A stretch of 64,000 nt of DNA from UBA10646 sp003456175 (lineage in GTDB: Bacteria > Bacteroidota > Bacteroidia > Chitinophagales > Chitinophagaceae): the NCBI GenBank assembly GCA_031976225.1, contig DALYLQ010000003.1, positions 1-64,000 of the forward strand, written 5' to 3'. Below, one piece after another: positions 44,141 through 53,049 of this stretch. Under the pieces are notes generated by a model, which saw only the letters and a program-made list of their open reading frames with translations, did no database searches and had not been told where the DNA came from. A program made the translations under genes and the position numbers. How positions within the stretch are numbered: position 1 is the stretch's first letter; each line of letters opens with the position of its first letter.

Positions 44141-44710
44141 ATGCATATCGGCTTGTACTTCGGGTCATTTAATCCTATTCATACCGGGCACTTAATTATT
44201 GCTAATCATGTGGCACAGCATGCTGATGTGCAACAGGTATGGTTGGTGGTAAGTCCGCAAAATCCGTTAAAGCCAGCTGCTACACTTTTAAAAGATTATG
44301 ATCGGTTACATCTTGTAAATCTGGCCATAGAAGGTAATACTGCCCTTCGTAGTTCTGATATAGAGTTTCACTTGCCTAAACCTTCATATACTATTGATAC
44401 ACTTACTTATCTATCTGAAAAATATTCGCAGCATACTTTTTCGGTGATAATGGGTAGTGATAGTTACATGAACTTACGTAAATGGAAGAATTATGAGAAA
44501 CTACTTGAACTCTATCCTGTAATTGTGTACGAACGTCTGCAATATCCTGTTACAGTTTTTGAAGGTAGTAAAACCACTATTGTTCAAGCGCCACTATTAG
44601 AGATATCTGCAAGCTTTATTCGCCAACAAATTCAAGCTGGAAAAAGTATTCAGTATTTAACACCTGATCAAGTGCGTACTGAAATTGAGCGTAATGGTTG
44701 GTATAAGTAA
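44141..44710 (+). CDS. nadD: Nicotinate-nucleotide adenylyltransferase
   Basis: A 189-residue enzyme that joins AMP to nicotinate mononucleotide to give deamido-NAD. The nucleotidyltransferase motif GLYFGSFNPIHTGHLIIAN and the later SASFIRQQIQAGKSIQYLTP segment (ISxTxIR type) are clear. Length is normal. It follows feoA by eight bases and precedes uvrB by 44 bases. nadA lies at 38.3 kb. A sister-motif copy in frame (44472-44484) encodes Leu-Arg-Lys. Confidence 0.95.
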   Translation: MHIGLYFGSFNPIHTGHLIIANHVAQHADVQQVWLVVSPQNPLKPAATLLKDYDRLHLVNLAIEGNTALRSSDIEFHLPKPSYTIDTLTYLSEKYSQHTFSVIMGSDSYMNLRKWKNYEKLLELYPVIVYERLQYPVTVFEGSKTTIVQAPLLEISASFIRQQIQAGKSIQYLTPDQVRTEIERNGWYK

Positions 44711-44754
44711 TACACATTTACCGTAAGGGAAGTATTCTTTGGTATTTTTACACC

Positions 44755-46794
44755 ATGCCTTTCACGTTACATGCACCTTACCCACCAGCAGGTGATCAGC
44801 CAACGGCTATTGCCCAACTTACCGAAGCACTACAAAATGGTGAACCTTTTCAAACACTATTGGGTGTAACAGGCTCTGGTAAAACGTATACCATGGCCAA
44901 TGTAATTGCTAACCTGCAAAGGCCTACATTGGTACTTACGCATAATAAAACGCTTGTTGCACAATTGTACGGTGAGTTTAAGCAGTTTTTCCCCGATAAT
45001 GCGGTGGGGTACTTTGTGAGCTACTACGATTATTATCAACCAGAGGCTTACATGCCTGTGAGTGATACATATATCGAGAAAGATTTGAGCATCAACGAAG
45101 AGTTAGATAAACTTAGGCTAGAAGCTACCAGCCAACTGCTTACCGGCCGTAGAGATATTATTGTTGTGGCGAGTGTGAGTTGTATTTACGGTATGGGTAA
45201 CCCTACTGAGTTTGAGAATGGTATTGTTCGTATTCACCAAGGACAAGTAATTTCTAGGCAGGGCTTCTTACATAGCTTGGTAAATTGTTTGTACAGCCGT
45301 AGCCAAACAGAATTCAACAGAGGTCAGTTTCGTGTGAAAGGCGACACCATTGATATCAACTTACCATATGCAGATTATGCCTATCGGGTTACTTTTTTTG
45401 GGGATGAAATAGAAAGTATTGAGAGTATTGAAAAAACAACCCTCAAACGAATTGGTAAGCTAGAAAATGCAGCCATTTTTCCGGCCAATCTTTATTTGGC
45501 GCCAAAAGATATGATTGTGCAGATCATGCACGAAATACAAGACGAAATGCAGGCACAGGTTACCTATTTCCAAAGTCAAGGAAAGCTTATTGAAGCACAA
45601 CGACTTAAAGAAAGGGTATCTTTTGATCTTGAAATGATTCGAGAGTTGGGCTATTGTAACGGTATTGAAAATTATAGCCGTTTTTTTGATAGAAGAACAC
45701 CGGGTACAAGGCCATTCTGCTTACTCGATTATTTCCCTAAAGATTTCTTGACCATTATTGATGAAAGTCACCAAACCATTCCGCAAGTAGCAGGTATGTA
45801 CGGCGGCGACCGTAGTCGTAAGCTGGTATTGGTTGATTATGGTTTTAGATTACCTAGTGCGTTAGATAACCGGCCGCTTAACTTTCATGAATTTGAAAAC
45901 TTAGTGGGTCAAACCGTATTTGTGAGTGCAACGCCAGGCGATTACGAGTTAGAAAAAACAGGCGGTGTAGTAGTGCAACAAGTAGTACGACCAACGGGTT
46001 TGTTAGATCCACCTATTGAAGTACGCCCTAGTGTGAATCAAATCGATGATTTGTTAGATGAAATAGACCAACGCGTAAAGCGTGGCGACCGTGTATTGGT
46101 TACCACCCTTACCAAGCGTATGGCCGAAGAAATGGATAAGTATTTAGCTCGTATTCATATTAAAAGTAAATATATACATAGTGATGTAGATACGCTGGAA
46201 CGTATAGAAATACTACGTTCATTACGATTGGGCGAAATTGATGTGTTGGTGGGCGTTAACTTACTGAGAGAGGGTTTAGACCTACCCGAAGTGAGCCTTG
46301 TAGCTATTTTAGATGCAGATAAAGAAGGCTTTTTGAGAAATGAAAAGTCGCTTACGCAAACGGCGGGTCGTGCAGCTCGTAATGCCGATGGTTTGGTGAT
46401 TTTTTATGCCGATAGTATGACGGAAAGTATGCAGCGTACAATAGACGAAACTAATCGTAGACGTGAAATTCAAATAGCATACAATACGCAACATGGCATT
46501 GTACCTAAAACTGTTCGTAAGAGTATTGAGCAAATCATGAAGCAAACAAGCGTACTTGATATTAAAGGCTTCGACGAAAATAAAGCCAATGCCATTAGAG
46601 CCGAAATGGTACCTGCTACCATAGCAGCCGAAGATGCCGATGCTTATAATACCATACCAAAAATGGAGAAAGCAATTGCCAAGGTTAAAAAAGAAATGGA
46701 AAAAGCTGCCAGAGATTTAGACTTTATAGAAGCTGCCCGCTTACGCGACGAAATGTTTCGCATGCAGCAGGTACTTGAAGAAATGAAAGCATAA
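44755..46794 (+). CDS. uvrB: Excinuclease ABC subunit B
   Basis: A 679-residue nucleotide-excision-repair helicase. Walker A (LLGVTGSGKTYTMANV) lies near residue 40. The beta-hairpin YYDYYQPEAYMP that clamps DNA, the Walker B DESH (IIDESHQTIPQ), motif VI (LTQTAGRAARNADG) and the C-terminal UVR helix-loop-helix (ARDLDFIEAARLRDEMFRMQ) are all present. UvrA and UvrC are not in the window. It ends in an inverted pair of dispersed motifs (46796-46825) that can fold into a hairpin. Confidence 0.97.
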   Translation: MPFTLHAPYPPAGDQPTAIAQLTEALQNGEPFQTLLGVTGSGKTYTMANVIANLQRPTLVLTHNKTLVAQLYGEFKQFFPDNAVGYFVSYYDYYQPEAYMPVSDTYIEKDLSINEELDKLRLEATSQLLTGRRDIIVVASVSCIYGMGNPTEFENGIVRIHQGQVISRQGFLHSLVNCLYSRSQTEFNRGQFRVKGDTIDINLPYADYAYRVTFFGDEIESIESIEKTTLKRIGKLENAAIFPANLYLAPKDMIVQIMHEIQDEMQAQVTYFQSQGKLIEAQRLKERVSFDLEMIRELGYCNGIENYSRFFDRRTPGTRPFCLLDYFPKDFLTIIDESHQTIPQVAGMYGGDRSRKLVLVDYGFRLPSALDNRPLNFHEFENLVGQTVFVSATPGDYELEKTGGVVVQQVVRPTGLLDPPIEVRPSVNQIDDLLDEIDQRVKRGDRVLVTTLTKRMAEEMDKYLARIHIKSKYIHSDVDTLERIEILRSLRLGEIDVLVGVNLLREGLDLPEVSLVAILDADKEGFLRNEKSLTQTAGRAARNADGLVIFYADSMTESMQRTIDETNRRREIQIAYNTQHGIVPKTVRKSIEQIMKQTSVLDIKGFDENKANAIRAEMVPATIAAEDADAYNTIPKMEKAIAKVKKEMEKAARDLDFIEAARLRDEMFRMQQVLEEMKA

Positions 46795-46795
46795 T

Positions 46796-46825
46796 CATTT
46801 ACCGTAAGGTATACTTACGTAAATG
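46796..46825. repeat. Back-to-back inverted motif pair, possible terminator
   Basis: CATTTACCGTAAGGT (46796-46810) is followed two bases later by ACTTACGTAAATG (46813-46825). The two arms are complementary apart from one base, so the pair forms a hairpin between convergent uvrB and arsC. This is how paired uptake sequences act as terminators in Neisseria and Haemophilus. Confidence 0.7.
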
Positions 46826-46828
46826 TTG

Positions 46829-47239
46829 TTACACCTGTTTAACACCAAGTTGTGTAAGTAAATCGCTTACTTGTGAACGAATAAAATCTCTCACCTCATG
46901 AAAGGCTTCGGGTGGCATATTTCTGGGGTCGGGTATTTGCCAATCAATAAACTGTTTGGCAGGCATCCACGGGCAGGCATCGCCGCAACCCATCGTTACT
47001 ACCACATCAAACGGAGCATATTGTTTCACTTCTTCAAGGCTCTTGCTGTCATGTGTTGAAAGGTCGTAACCAAGGGCCTGCATAGCGGCAATGGCTTTCG
47101 GATTCACAACACCGCTCGGTTTACTTCCTGCACTATAGGCCTCAACAGCATTGCCACCCAGCATGGTAGCAAACGCCTGACTCATTTGACTGCGATTGCT
47201 GTTTTCCACACAAACAAATAATAATTTTTTTGGCTGCAT
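46829..47239 (-). CDS. arsC: Arsenate reductase, thioredoxin-coupled (low-Mr phosphatase fold)
   Basis: A 136-residue reductase that converts arsenate to arsenite. The P-loop VCVENSNRSQMSQAF carries the nucleophilic Cys and Arg. The two further cysteines of the relay are in TMGCGDACPWM, and the DPRNMPPEAF segment supplies the general acid region. I start at MQPKKLLFVC; the frame is open further up but would run into the acr3 gene. It is the last gene of the arsR-arsM-acr3-arsC operon and hands arsenite to the exporter encoded just before it. Confidence 0.93.
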   Translation of the reverse strand: MQPKKLLFVCVENSNRSQMSQAFATMLGGNAVEAYSAGSKPSGVVNPKAIAAMQALGYDLSTHDSKSLEEVKQYAPFDVVVTMGCGDACPWMPAKQFIDWQIPDPRNMPPEAFHEVRDFIRSQVSDLLTQLGVKQV

Positions 47240-47249
47240 TATCATAGAT

Positions 47250-48311
47250 TTAAGATGGATACCAACGTTGTTTAAATTTCTGTGCCACACGAACCAATAG
47301 TATTAAAGCAGGTACTTCTACCAGCGGACCAATTACACCTGCAAAAGCTTGTTCACTCCCCAAACCAAAAACACCAATAGCAACAGCAATGGCTAACTCA
47401 AAATTGTTACCGGCTGCAGTAAATGCAATGGCAGCATTTTGTTCGTAATTGGCACCTAAACGCTTACCAAGCCAAAAGCTTAATAAAAACATGATGGCGA
47501 AATACAATACCAGCGGAACAGCAATTTGTAGTACTGCTAAGGGTATGCTTACAACTGCATTTCCCTTCACACTAAACATGGTGATTATTGTGAATAGTAA
47601 GGCTATAAGTGTTAGCGGAGCAATTGCAGGAACAAATTTTTGCTCATACCACGCACTACCTTTTACCGTAAGGAGCACATATCTACTGATAATACCCGCT
47701 GCAAATGGAATACCCAGATAAATGCCAACACTCGTAGCAATAGCACCCATGCTAACTTGAATACTTGTACCAGCAATACCAAAATAGGGTGGCAGTACGG
47801 TTACAAACAAATAGGCATAAAAGGTGTAGAGTAAAATTTGAAAAATACTATTTAGCGCAACCAAACCGGCAGCATATTCGCCACTACCATTGGCCAAATC
47901 GTTCCAAACCAATACCATAGCAATGCAGCGAGCCAAACCAATCATAATAACACCAGTCATATAACCTGGTTGATTTTTCAGAAAAAGAACGGCCAAGCCA
48001 AACATGAGTATTGGGCCAATAATCCAATTGAGTAGTAACGATGTGCCTAATACTTTCGTGTTTTTAAATACTTCGGCCATACGTTCGTACTTCACTTTTG
48101 CTAAGGGCGGATACATCATTACAATTAGCCCAATTGCTAAAGGAATATTAGTAGTACCAATGCTCAATGCCTGAATATGTTGCGCTGTTGCTGGCGAAAA
48201 ATAGCCTATAGCAATACCGGTAAGCATGGCAAGAAAAATCCATAAGGTAAGATTGCGGTCTAAAAAGCTCAGTTGCTTTTGTGGTATAGGTGTGCAGTTA
48301 TTACTAAGCAT
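47250..48311 (-). CDS. acr3: ACR3-family arsenite efflux transporter
   Basis: A 353-residue inner-membrane protein with about ten hydrophobic helices. ACR3 hallmarks are visible: the conserved cysteine in MIGLARCIAMVLVWNDLANG (helix 4) and the glutamate in FTAAGNNFELAIAVAIGVFG (helix 9). It exports arsenite using the proton-motive force. It lies between arsM and arsC in a tight minus-strand operon. A variant dispersed motif lies in frame at 47664. Confidence 0.95.
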   Translation of the reverse strand: MLSNNCTPIPQKQLSFLDRNLTLWIFLAMLTGIAIGYFSPATAQHIQALSIGTTNIPLAIGLIVMMYPPLAKVKYERMAEVFKNTKVLGTSLLLNWIIGPILMFGLAVLFLKNQPGYMTGVIMIGLARCIAMVLVWNDLANGSGEYAAGLVALNSIFQILLYTFYAYLFVTVLPPYFGIAGTSIQVSMGAIATSVGIYLGIPFAAGIISRYVLLTVKGSAWYEQKFVPAIAPLTLIALLFTIITMFSVKGNAVVSIPLAVLQIAVPLVLYFAIMFLLSFWLGKRLGANYEQNAAIAFTAAGNNFELAIAVAIGVFGLGSEQAFAGVIGPLVEVPALILLVRVAQKFKQRWYPS

Positions 48312-48320
48312 ATATTTTTA

Positions 48321-49199
48321 TTAGCAGCAGCCACCACCAGGCGTGCAAGCGGTTGCTTGGTTCACAATCGGTACAAAAGTGTCTTCTGCAAATAGATTGG
48401 GCTTTGCTGCGTACACTGTAATACTTACAATAGGCGTAGGCTGTTGTTGATACGCAGCTATTTCATCGGCACTGAGGTAGTCGGCCAAAATATTTTCAGG
48501 AATAACAATATCTTTTGATAGTTGAATGGTAACCTGCTGAAAGCCCGCTTGTTCCATCAAATGCAAGTACTGTTGTTGCTCAATGGCACCGGCAACACAG
48601 CCAGCATACATTTCGGCAGCTTTTTGTAGCCCTTGCGGTAAATGTCCTTGCAATACAATATCGCTAATGCTGCAATGTCCACCAGGCTTGAGTACGCGAT
48701 ACATTTCTTTAAACACATTCGCCTTATTAGGGATAAGATTTAATACACAGTTGCTAATAATCACATGTGCTGTATTAGCAGCTACCGGCATTGCTTCAAT
48801 ATCGCCGAGCCTAAACTCAACATTATTGTAACCAAGTGTATCGGCATTTTGACGAGCCTTAGCAATCATCGCTTCTGTAAAATCTATACCAATAACTTTT
48901 CCTGTATCGCCTACAATCTTTCTGGCTACAAAAGCATCGTTACCAGCACCGCTACCTAAGTCAATAACAGTATTACCTGTTTTAATTTGTGCAAAAGCAG
49001 TAGGTACGCCGCATCCTAAACCCAAATCGGCATCGGGTATATAGCCATCAATACTTTCATAGTTATCGGCCATAATATTGTATACATCGCCACAACCGGT
49101 AGCACCGCAGCAACTTGCTGCATTTTGTGCTTTGCTTTGTTGTGCAATGGCACTGTACTTTTCTTGTACCAGTGTTTTAAGTTGTTGATCGTTGTTCAT
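48321..49199 (-). CDS. arsM: Arsenite S-adenosylmethionine methyltransferase
   Basis: A 292-residue class I methyltransferase that methylates arsenite to volatile or less retained species. The SAM-binding motif VIDLGSGAGNDAFVA, the family motif YIPDADLGLGCGVPTAFA with its conserved cysteine, and the second cysteine region (YAGCVAGAI) are present. The C-terminus ends in a Cys pair (CTPGGGCC). I start at MNNDQQLKTLVQ, because the longer frame overlaps the arsR gene. A motif copy in frame reads Leu-Pro-Gln-Gly. Confidence 0.93.
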   Translation of the reverse strand: MNNDQQLKTLVQEKYSAIAQQSKAQNAASCCGATGCGDVYNIMADNYESIDGYIPDADLGLGCGVPTAFAQIKTGNTVIDLGSGAGNDAFVARKIVGDTGKVIGIDFTEAMIAKARQNADTLGYNNVEFRLGDIEAMPVAANTAHVIISNCVLNLIPNKANVFKEMYRVLKPGGHCSISDIVLQGHLPQGLQKAAEMYAGCVAGAIEQQQYLHLMEQAGFQQVTIQLSKDIVIPENILADYLSADEIAAYQQQPTPIVSITVYAAKPNLFAEDTFVPIVNQATACTPGGGCC

Positions 49200-49212
49200 A
49201 TGGTTGTTTTTA

Positions 49213-49554
49213 TTAGCAGCATTGATTAGAGGTGTTAGGCGTAACTGCCAAACCCGCAAACAATGTTGCCATTTGTGAGGCTAATAATGTAATGGTATCG
49301 GGGTTAATGCAATAGCAACTTTTCGGTCCATCTATGGTGCCTTTAATTAAGCCTGCTGCAAGTAATTCTTTCAAGTGTTGCGATACGGTGCTTTGTGCTA
49401 GTGGAAGCACTTCTACAATTTCACCGCAAATGCACGCGTTACGTTCTGCGAGTATTTTTAAGATTTCAATACGTGCAGGGTGGCTCAACGCTTTCGCATA
49501 AGCCGCTAATTGTTGCACATCGGTACTAAATGCATGTGATTTTGTGATAGCCAT
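49213..49554 (-). CDS. arsR: ArsR-family metalloregulator
   Basis: A 113-residue winged-helix repressor (STVSQHLKELLAAGLIKG as recognition helix and wing). Cysteines in NACICGEIVEVL near residue 40 and in PKSCYCINP near residue 90 may form the arsenite-binding site. It heads the ars operon and probably represses it from the 49568-49590 palindrome until arsenite binds. The -7 box lies so close to the ATG that the mRNA may be leaderless. Its C-terminus also ends in a Cys pair. Confidence 0.94.
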   Translation of the reverse strand: MAITKSHAFSTDVQQLAAYAKALSHPARIEILKILAERNACICGEIVEVLPLAQSTVSQHLKELLAAGLIKGTIDGPKSCYCINPDTITLLASQMATLFAGLAVTPNTSNQCC

Positions 49555-49558
49555 ATTG

Positions 49559-49566
49559 CAAAGCTA
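49559..49566 (-). promoter_or_regulatory. -7 box of the ars operon
   Basis: On the minus strand TAGCTTTG, an exact TAnnTTTG, ends four bases before the arsR ATG. Transcription would begin at or within a few bases of the start codon. Confidence 0.55.
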
Positions 49567-49567
49567 A

Positions 49568-49590
49568 ATCGTTTATCGTAAATAAACGAT
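49568..49590. promoter_or_regulatory. ArsR operator
   Basis: ATCGTTTAT-CGTAA-ATAAACGAT is a perfect inverted repeat with 9-bp arms. It lies directly upstream of the -7 box of the ars operon, where a bound repressor would block RNA polymerase. Confidence 0.75.
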
Positions 49591-49635
49591 AAAAAAGAGC
49601 AGTAAATTTATAACTTCATGCTACATGTTGTTGCG

Positions 49636-50406
49636 TTAGCCTTTTTTGTGAGTTTGCTTACGCGGCTTTTCATTTGCCGTAAGGCCGGCGTTACAAAGGG
49701 TACTAATATCGGGGTCGTCGGCTATGTTATGCATCTGGCGTAGAATATGCCGATGCTTCCAGCCTACAAACTTGCTTTGTGGTACTACGGTGTACCGTTT
49801 TGGATTGGGTAAGCAAGCAATGATCAGTGCCGCTTCTGTATCGGTAAGGGCTATGGCTGGTTTTTGAAAATAGGCTTGTGCAGCAGCTTCGGCACCATAA
49901 ATACCAGGCCCCATTTCAATTACATTGAGATATACTTCTAAAATGCGTTCTTTACCCCAAATCAACTCAATCATAAAAGTGTAGTAGAATTCTGGCACTT
50001 TTCTAATGTATTTGAAAATGCCACCACCTTGCCATAAGAACACATTTTTAGCAACTTGCTGACTGATAGTGCTAGCGCCAGCACCACGTTTTTTATTTTT
50101 TTTCTTCGGATTAGTACTCAGGCTTTTTTCTATACTCTTCCAATCAAAGCCATCGTGATCGGGAAATAACTGATCTTCACTTGCCATGGCTGCCAAGCGA
50201 ATATTGGCGGGTATCTCGTTCCAATCAACATAATCTCTTTTGAGCCCGTCGCCACTTAGTAAGCTACCAATTTGCGTAGTGGTAATGGGTGGCATCATCC
50301 ATTTGCACAATACCAGATACACCATAGAAGCAAGCCACGCAAAAAAGAACCAACGCATTATACGCTTGAACCACGAACGCTTTTTAGATGCTTGCTTTTT
50401 GGCCAT
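49636..50406 (-). CDS. mtgA: Monofunctional peptidoglycan glycosyltransferase
   Basis: A 256-residue GT51 enzyme that polymerises lipid II into glycan strands without a transpeptidase domain. One N-terminal helix anchors it (IMRWFFFAWLASMVYLVL). Catalytic motifs are ASEDQLFPDHDGFD, GASTISQQVAKNVFLW, KERILEVYLNVIEMGPGIYGAEAAAQAYF and the lipid-site residues after it. The first catalytic Glu is in ASED. The last residues include a motif copy (49671-49685) and a basic tail. It is followed closely by an exported protein on the same strand. Confidence 0.93.
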   Translation of the reverse strand: MAKKQASKKRSWFKRIMRWFFFAWLASMVYLVLCKWMMPPITTTQIGSLLSGDGLKRDYVDWNEIPANIRLAAMASEDQLFPDHDGFDWKSIEKSLSTNPKKKNKKRGAGASTISQQVAKNVFLWQGGGIFKYIRKVPEFYYTFMIELIWGKERILEVYLNVIEMGPGIYGAEAAAQAYFQKPAIALTDTEAALIIACLPNPKRYTVVPQSKFVGWKHRHILRQMHNIADDPDISTLCNAGLTANEKPRKQTHKKG

Positions 50407-50422
50407 ACTGCCGCGAAAATAG

Positions 50423-50998
50423 CTATTGCACTTTTTCGTTGGTGCTTTGTGGCTGCATGGTTATGTAAGAAAGTTCATACTTTTTTCCTAGTACTGCTTT
50501 ATCAGGCTTTAAGTGGTCGAGCAAAATCCCTAATCCGAAGGCTAGTGCTGCAATGCCCAAACTCGTTAAGTTTTCAGGTGCAAATACATCGCCACGTTGC
50601 CCAACAGTATTAATTACATTAAGTACTGCATATCCTAGAGCACCTACTTTAAGTATTCCGCCCACGGTAAGCGACATACGCTTGCCCGGTAACGGTAATG
50701 CAGCGATTTCTCGATAATGAAATTTGATGGGAGCATAAAATGCGGTATCTAACGTAGGTAGACCAAAATAATTAGGAACTTGCCTTACGGTAAATGTTTG
50801 TAAGGTGATGCTATCTTTCTTAACCTTACGAACGTAACCACTTACCCAAGTACCACCTACGAGTTGACAGGTAAGTAGGTTATCGGTACTAAAGTATTGA
50901 ATAAGCTTATCCTTCTTTTTAAAAGCGAGCACATCGTTTTGAGCATAACTTGCAGCTGCAGCTAAAACAAAACTTACAATTAGCAGTAGTTGGCGCAT
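50423..50998 (-). CDS. Exported protein of unknown function
   Basis: A 191-residue protein with a signal peptide (MRQLLLIVSFVLAAAASYA). The middle is beta-rich, with a possible SH3-like start (LLTCQLVGGTWVSGYVRKVKKDSITLQTF). Two hydrophobic segments near 110-160 (GGILKVGALGYAVLNVI and LTSLGIAALAFGLGILL) could be membrane helices, so it may be an envelope membrane protein. Similar small proteins occur across Bacteroidota without a known role. It lies 16 bases upstream of mtgA on the same strand, suggesting a shared transcript. Confidence 0.75.
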   Translation of the reverse strand: MRQLLLIVSFVLAAAASYAQNDVLAFKKKDKLIQYFSTDNLLTCQLVGGTWVSGYVRKVKKDSITLQTFTVRQVPNYFGLPTLDTAFYAPIKFHYREIAALPLPGKRMSLTVGGILKVGALGYAVLNVINTVGQRGDVFAPENLTSLGIAALAFGLGILLDHLKPDKAVLGKKYELSYITMQPQSTNEKVQ

Positions 50999-51063
50999 GA
51001 TGCAATATAGTTGGCTGCATGGCAGTTATTTGTTAAAGTTGATGATGCATTTACCGTAAGGTA

Positions 51064-51408
51064 TTAATGGCTAACACCAAACTCTTCCATCAGGCTGAGG
51101 CCGTAGTTTCTTATAGCTTCTACAATGGTAATAGCACGTTGGCCGCGTTCGGTAATACTATATTCAACCTTGGGTGGCACAACTGCATACACCGTTCTGT
51201 GTATAAAGCCTTCTTCTTCAAGTTCTCGTAATTGCGATGTGAGCATTTTATGGGTAATATGTGGTATGGCTTTTTTAAGCTCACTGTACCGCATTACCTT
51301 GTCTTTCAAACGCCATAAAATGGGCATTTTCCAGGTACCGCCAATACGATCCATCGCAAATTCTACGGGATTGTAGTATAGCTTGTTCTTATACAAAAAC
51401 TCTGGCAT
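51064..51408 (-). CDS. HxlR-family transcriptional regulator
   Basis: A 114-residue winged-helix regulator of the HxlR type. Typical features are FAMDRIGGTWKMPILWRLKDKVMRYSELKKAIPHITHKMLTSQLRELEEEGFIHR and EYSITERGQ. Members often sense aldehydes, quinones or oxidants through a cysteine near the N-terminus; no cysteine is seen here, so the signal is unclear. It is divergent from the DJ-1/hydrolase fusion gene by 116 bases and is the likely regulator of that operon. The small inverted repeat AGTG-TGTAT-CACT (51446-51458) in the gap is a candidate site. Confidence 0.92.
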   Translation of the reverse strand: MPEFLYKNKLYYNPVEFAMDRIGGTWKMPILWRLKDKVMRYSELKKAIPHITHKMLTSQLRELEEEGFIHRTVYAVVPPKVEYSITERGQRAITIVEAIRNYGLSLMEEFGVSH

Positions 51409-51524
51409 TGACTAAAAGGCTTGATTTTACTAATACTTTCCAAAAAGTGTGTATCACTATTTAGGGTAAGTATATATGCTAAGATACATAAGCATAGCAG
51501 CTTTGTACCATAAAAACGAGCACT

Positions 51525-53048
51525 ATGTTTCAAAAAATTACATTGTTACTGCTGGTAGTATTACTAGGTTATAACCAAGTACAAGCACAGCACAATGCTG
51601 GTAATAACGGCCGCATTTTAATGATTGCATCTAACAAATCGGTAAGTACACAAACGGGCTGGCCTATTGGGGTGTGGTATGCCGAGCTAACGCACCCTTA
51701 TTGGGTATTTACAGAAGCAGGTTACAGCGTAGATATTGTTACACCCGATGGTGGTGATATTTATTTTGATGGTTTTAGCGACCCCGAAGATGAAAGTAAG
51801 TATGCCGCTTTTGATTACATCTCGCTGGGTTTCAAAAAAGATCCGGCTAAAATGGCACTTACCAAAAACACCAAAAAACTGGCCGATGTTAACCCTGCAC
51901 AATACAAAGCTATTTTCTTATGTGGCGGTCAGGGGCCTATGTACACATTTGTTAATAATGCCGCACTACACAGTTTTGTTGCTAAGTTCTACGAAACTGG
52001 TAAGCCCGTAGCTGCTATTTGTCATGGCACATCGGTATTGCTTAAAACGAAGCTATCAAATGGTAAGTTTTTAGTAGAAGGCAAGCGTTGGACGGGCTTT
52101 GCCAATAACGAAGAAAACTATGCCGATGCTTATGTAGGTATGAAAATTCAACCCTTTAGAATTGAGGATGAAGCACGTAAAATGCCTAATACCAAATTTG
52201 AAGTAGCACCCATGTTCGAAGCTTTTGCCATTCAAGATGGTAACCTCATTACCGGCCAACAACAAAACAGCGGTGCTAAAGCTGCAGCATTGGTACTTAA
52301 AGCCCTAGCAGAAAATAAACGTAATTATCCAACTTATGTATTGGTGCATGGTGCTTGGGCCGATGAAAGTGCTTGGGGTTTTGTACGTAATGCACTAGCC
52401 GAAAATGCAAATGTGGTAGTCGTAAATCTTCCAGCGCATGGTGCCGATAATACTTACGGCGTAGGCTTGAAACTGCAAGATTATGTAAAGCATGTTGCTA
52501 CAATTGTACAGCAGCAACAAGGTAAAGTAATATTGGTGGGCCACAGCATGGCCGGTGCCATTATTTCGCAGGTGGCCGAGCAATTACCCAATAAGGTGGC
52601 CAAATTGGTGTATGTAGCTGCTTACTTACCCGCTAATGGCGAAAGCATCAACGGTATTACCAATAAGTTTTTGAATAATAAGCCTATTGAAATTTTTGAG
52701 TTCAATAAAGACTATTCGTTGGTAAGCATCAAAAAAGAAGCACTGGTAAGTGCGGTATGTGCCGATTGTCCGCCTGTAATCAAAGAAGCACTTGTAAAAT
52801 ATCATAGAGCAGAACCCGTACAACCTTTAAATGATAAACTTAACCTTACGGTAAAATTCAACAGCATACCCAAATACTTTATTGCAACTACGAACGATTA
52901 TGCAGTGCCTTACGCCTTGCAGCAACAAATGATACAAAAGAATGGTACGGTGAAAAAAGTATATACCATGAATACCTCACACTTACCATTCGTAGCCGAT
53001 CCGGTTACTTTCATTCAGCTACTAACCACCATTACCCAACAGCCATAG
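51525..53048 (+). CDS. Exported fusion of DJ-1/PfpI domain and alpha/beta hydrolase
   Basis: A 507-residue two-domain protein with a signal peptide (MFQKITLLLLVVLLGYNQVQAQ). The first half (about 30-265) is a DJ-1/PfpI-family domain with the nucleophile elbow PVAAICHGTSVLL (Cys near 167). The second half (about 270-507) is an alpha/beta hydrolase with an oxyanion loop LVHGAWADESAWG, nucleophile elbow VGHSMAGAI (Ser near 343) and catalytic His in TSHLPFV. Such a fusion is unusual; both domains seem intact. Its context with HxlR and two NAD(P)-dependent enzymes suggests detoxification of reactive carbonyl or quinone compounds, now in the periplasm. Confidence 0.88.
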   Translation: MFQKITLLLLVVLLGYNQVQAQHNAGNNGRILMIASNKSVSTQTGWPIGVWYAELTHPYWVFTEAGYSVDIVTPDGGDIYFDGFSDPEDESKYAAFDYISLGFKKDPAKMALTKNTKKLADVNPAQYKAIFLCGGQGPMYTFVNNAALHSFVAKFYETGKPVAAICHGTSVLLKTKLSNGKFLVEGKRWTGFANNEENYADAYVGMKIQPFRIEDEARKMPNTKFEVAPMFEAFAIQDGNLITGQQQNSGAKAAALVLKALAENKRNYPTYVLVHGAWADESAWGFVRNALAENANVVVVNLPAHGADNTYGVGLKLQDYVKHVATIVQQQQGKVILVGHSMAGAIISQVAEQLPNKVAKLVYVAAYLPANGESINGITNKFLNNKPIEIFEFNKDYSLVSIKKEALVSAVCADCPPVIKEALVKYHRAEPVQPLNDKLNLTVKFNSIPKYFIATTNDYAVPYALQQQMIQKNGTVKKVYTMNTSHLPFVADPVTFIQLLTTITQQP

Positions 53049-53049
53049 T

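Noticed and set aside
47240..47290. A longer arsC N-terminus
   Set aside because: It would overlap acr3, and the added residues have no family similarity.
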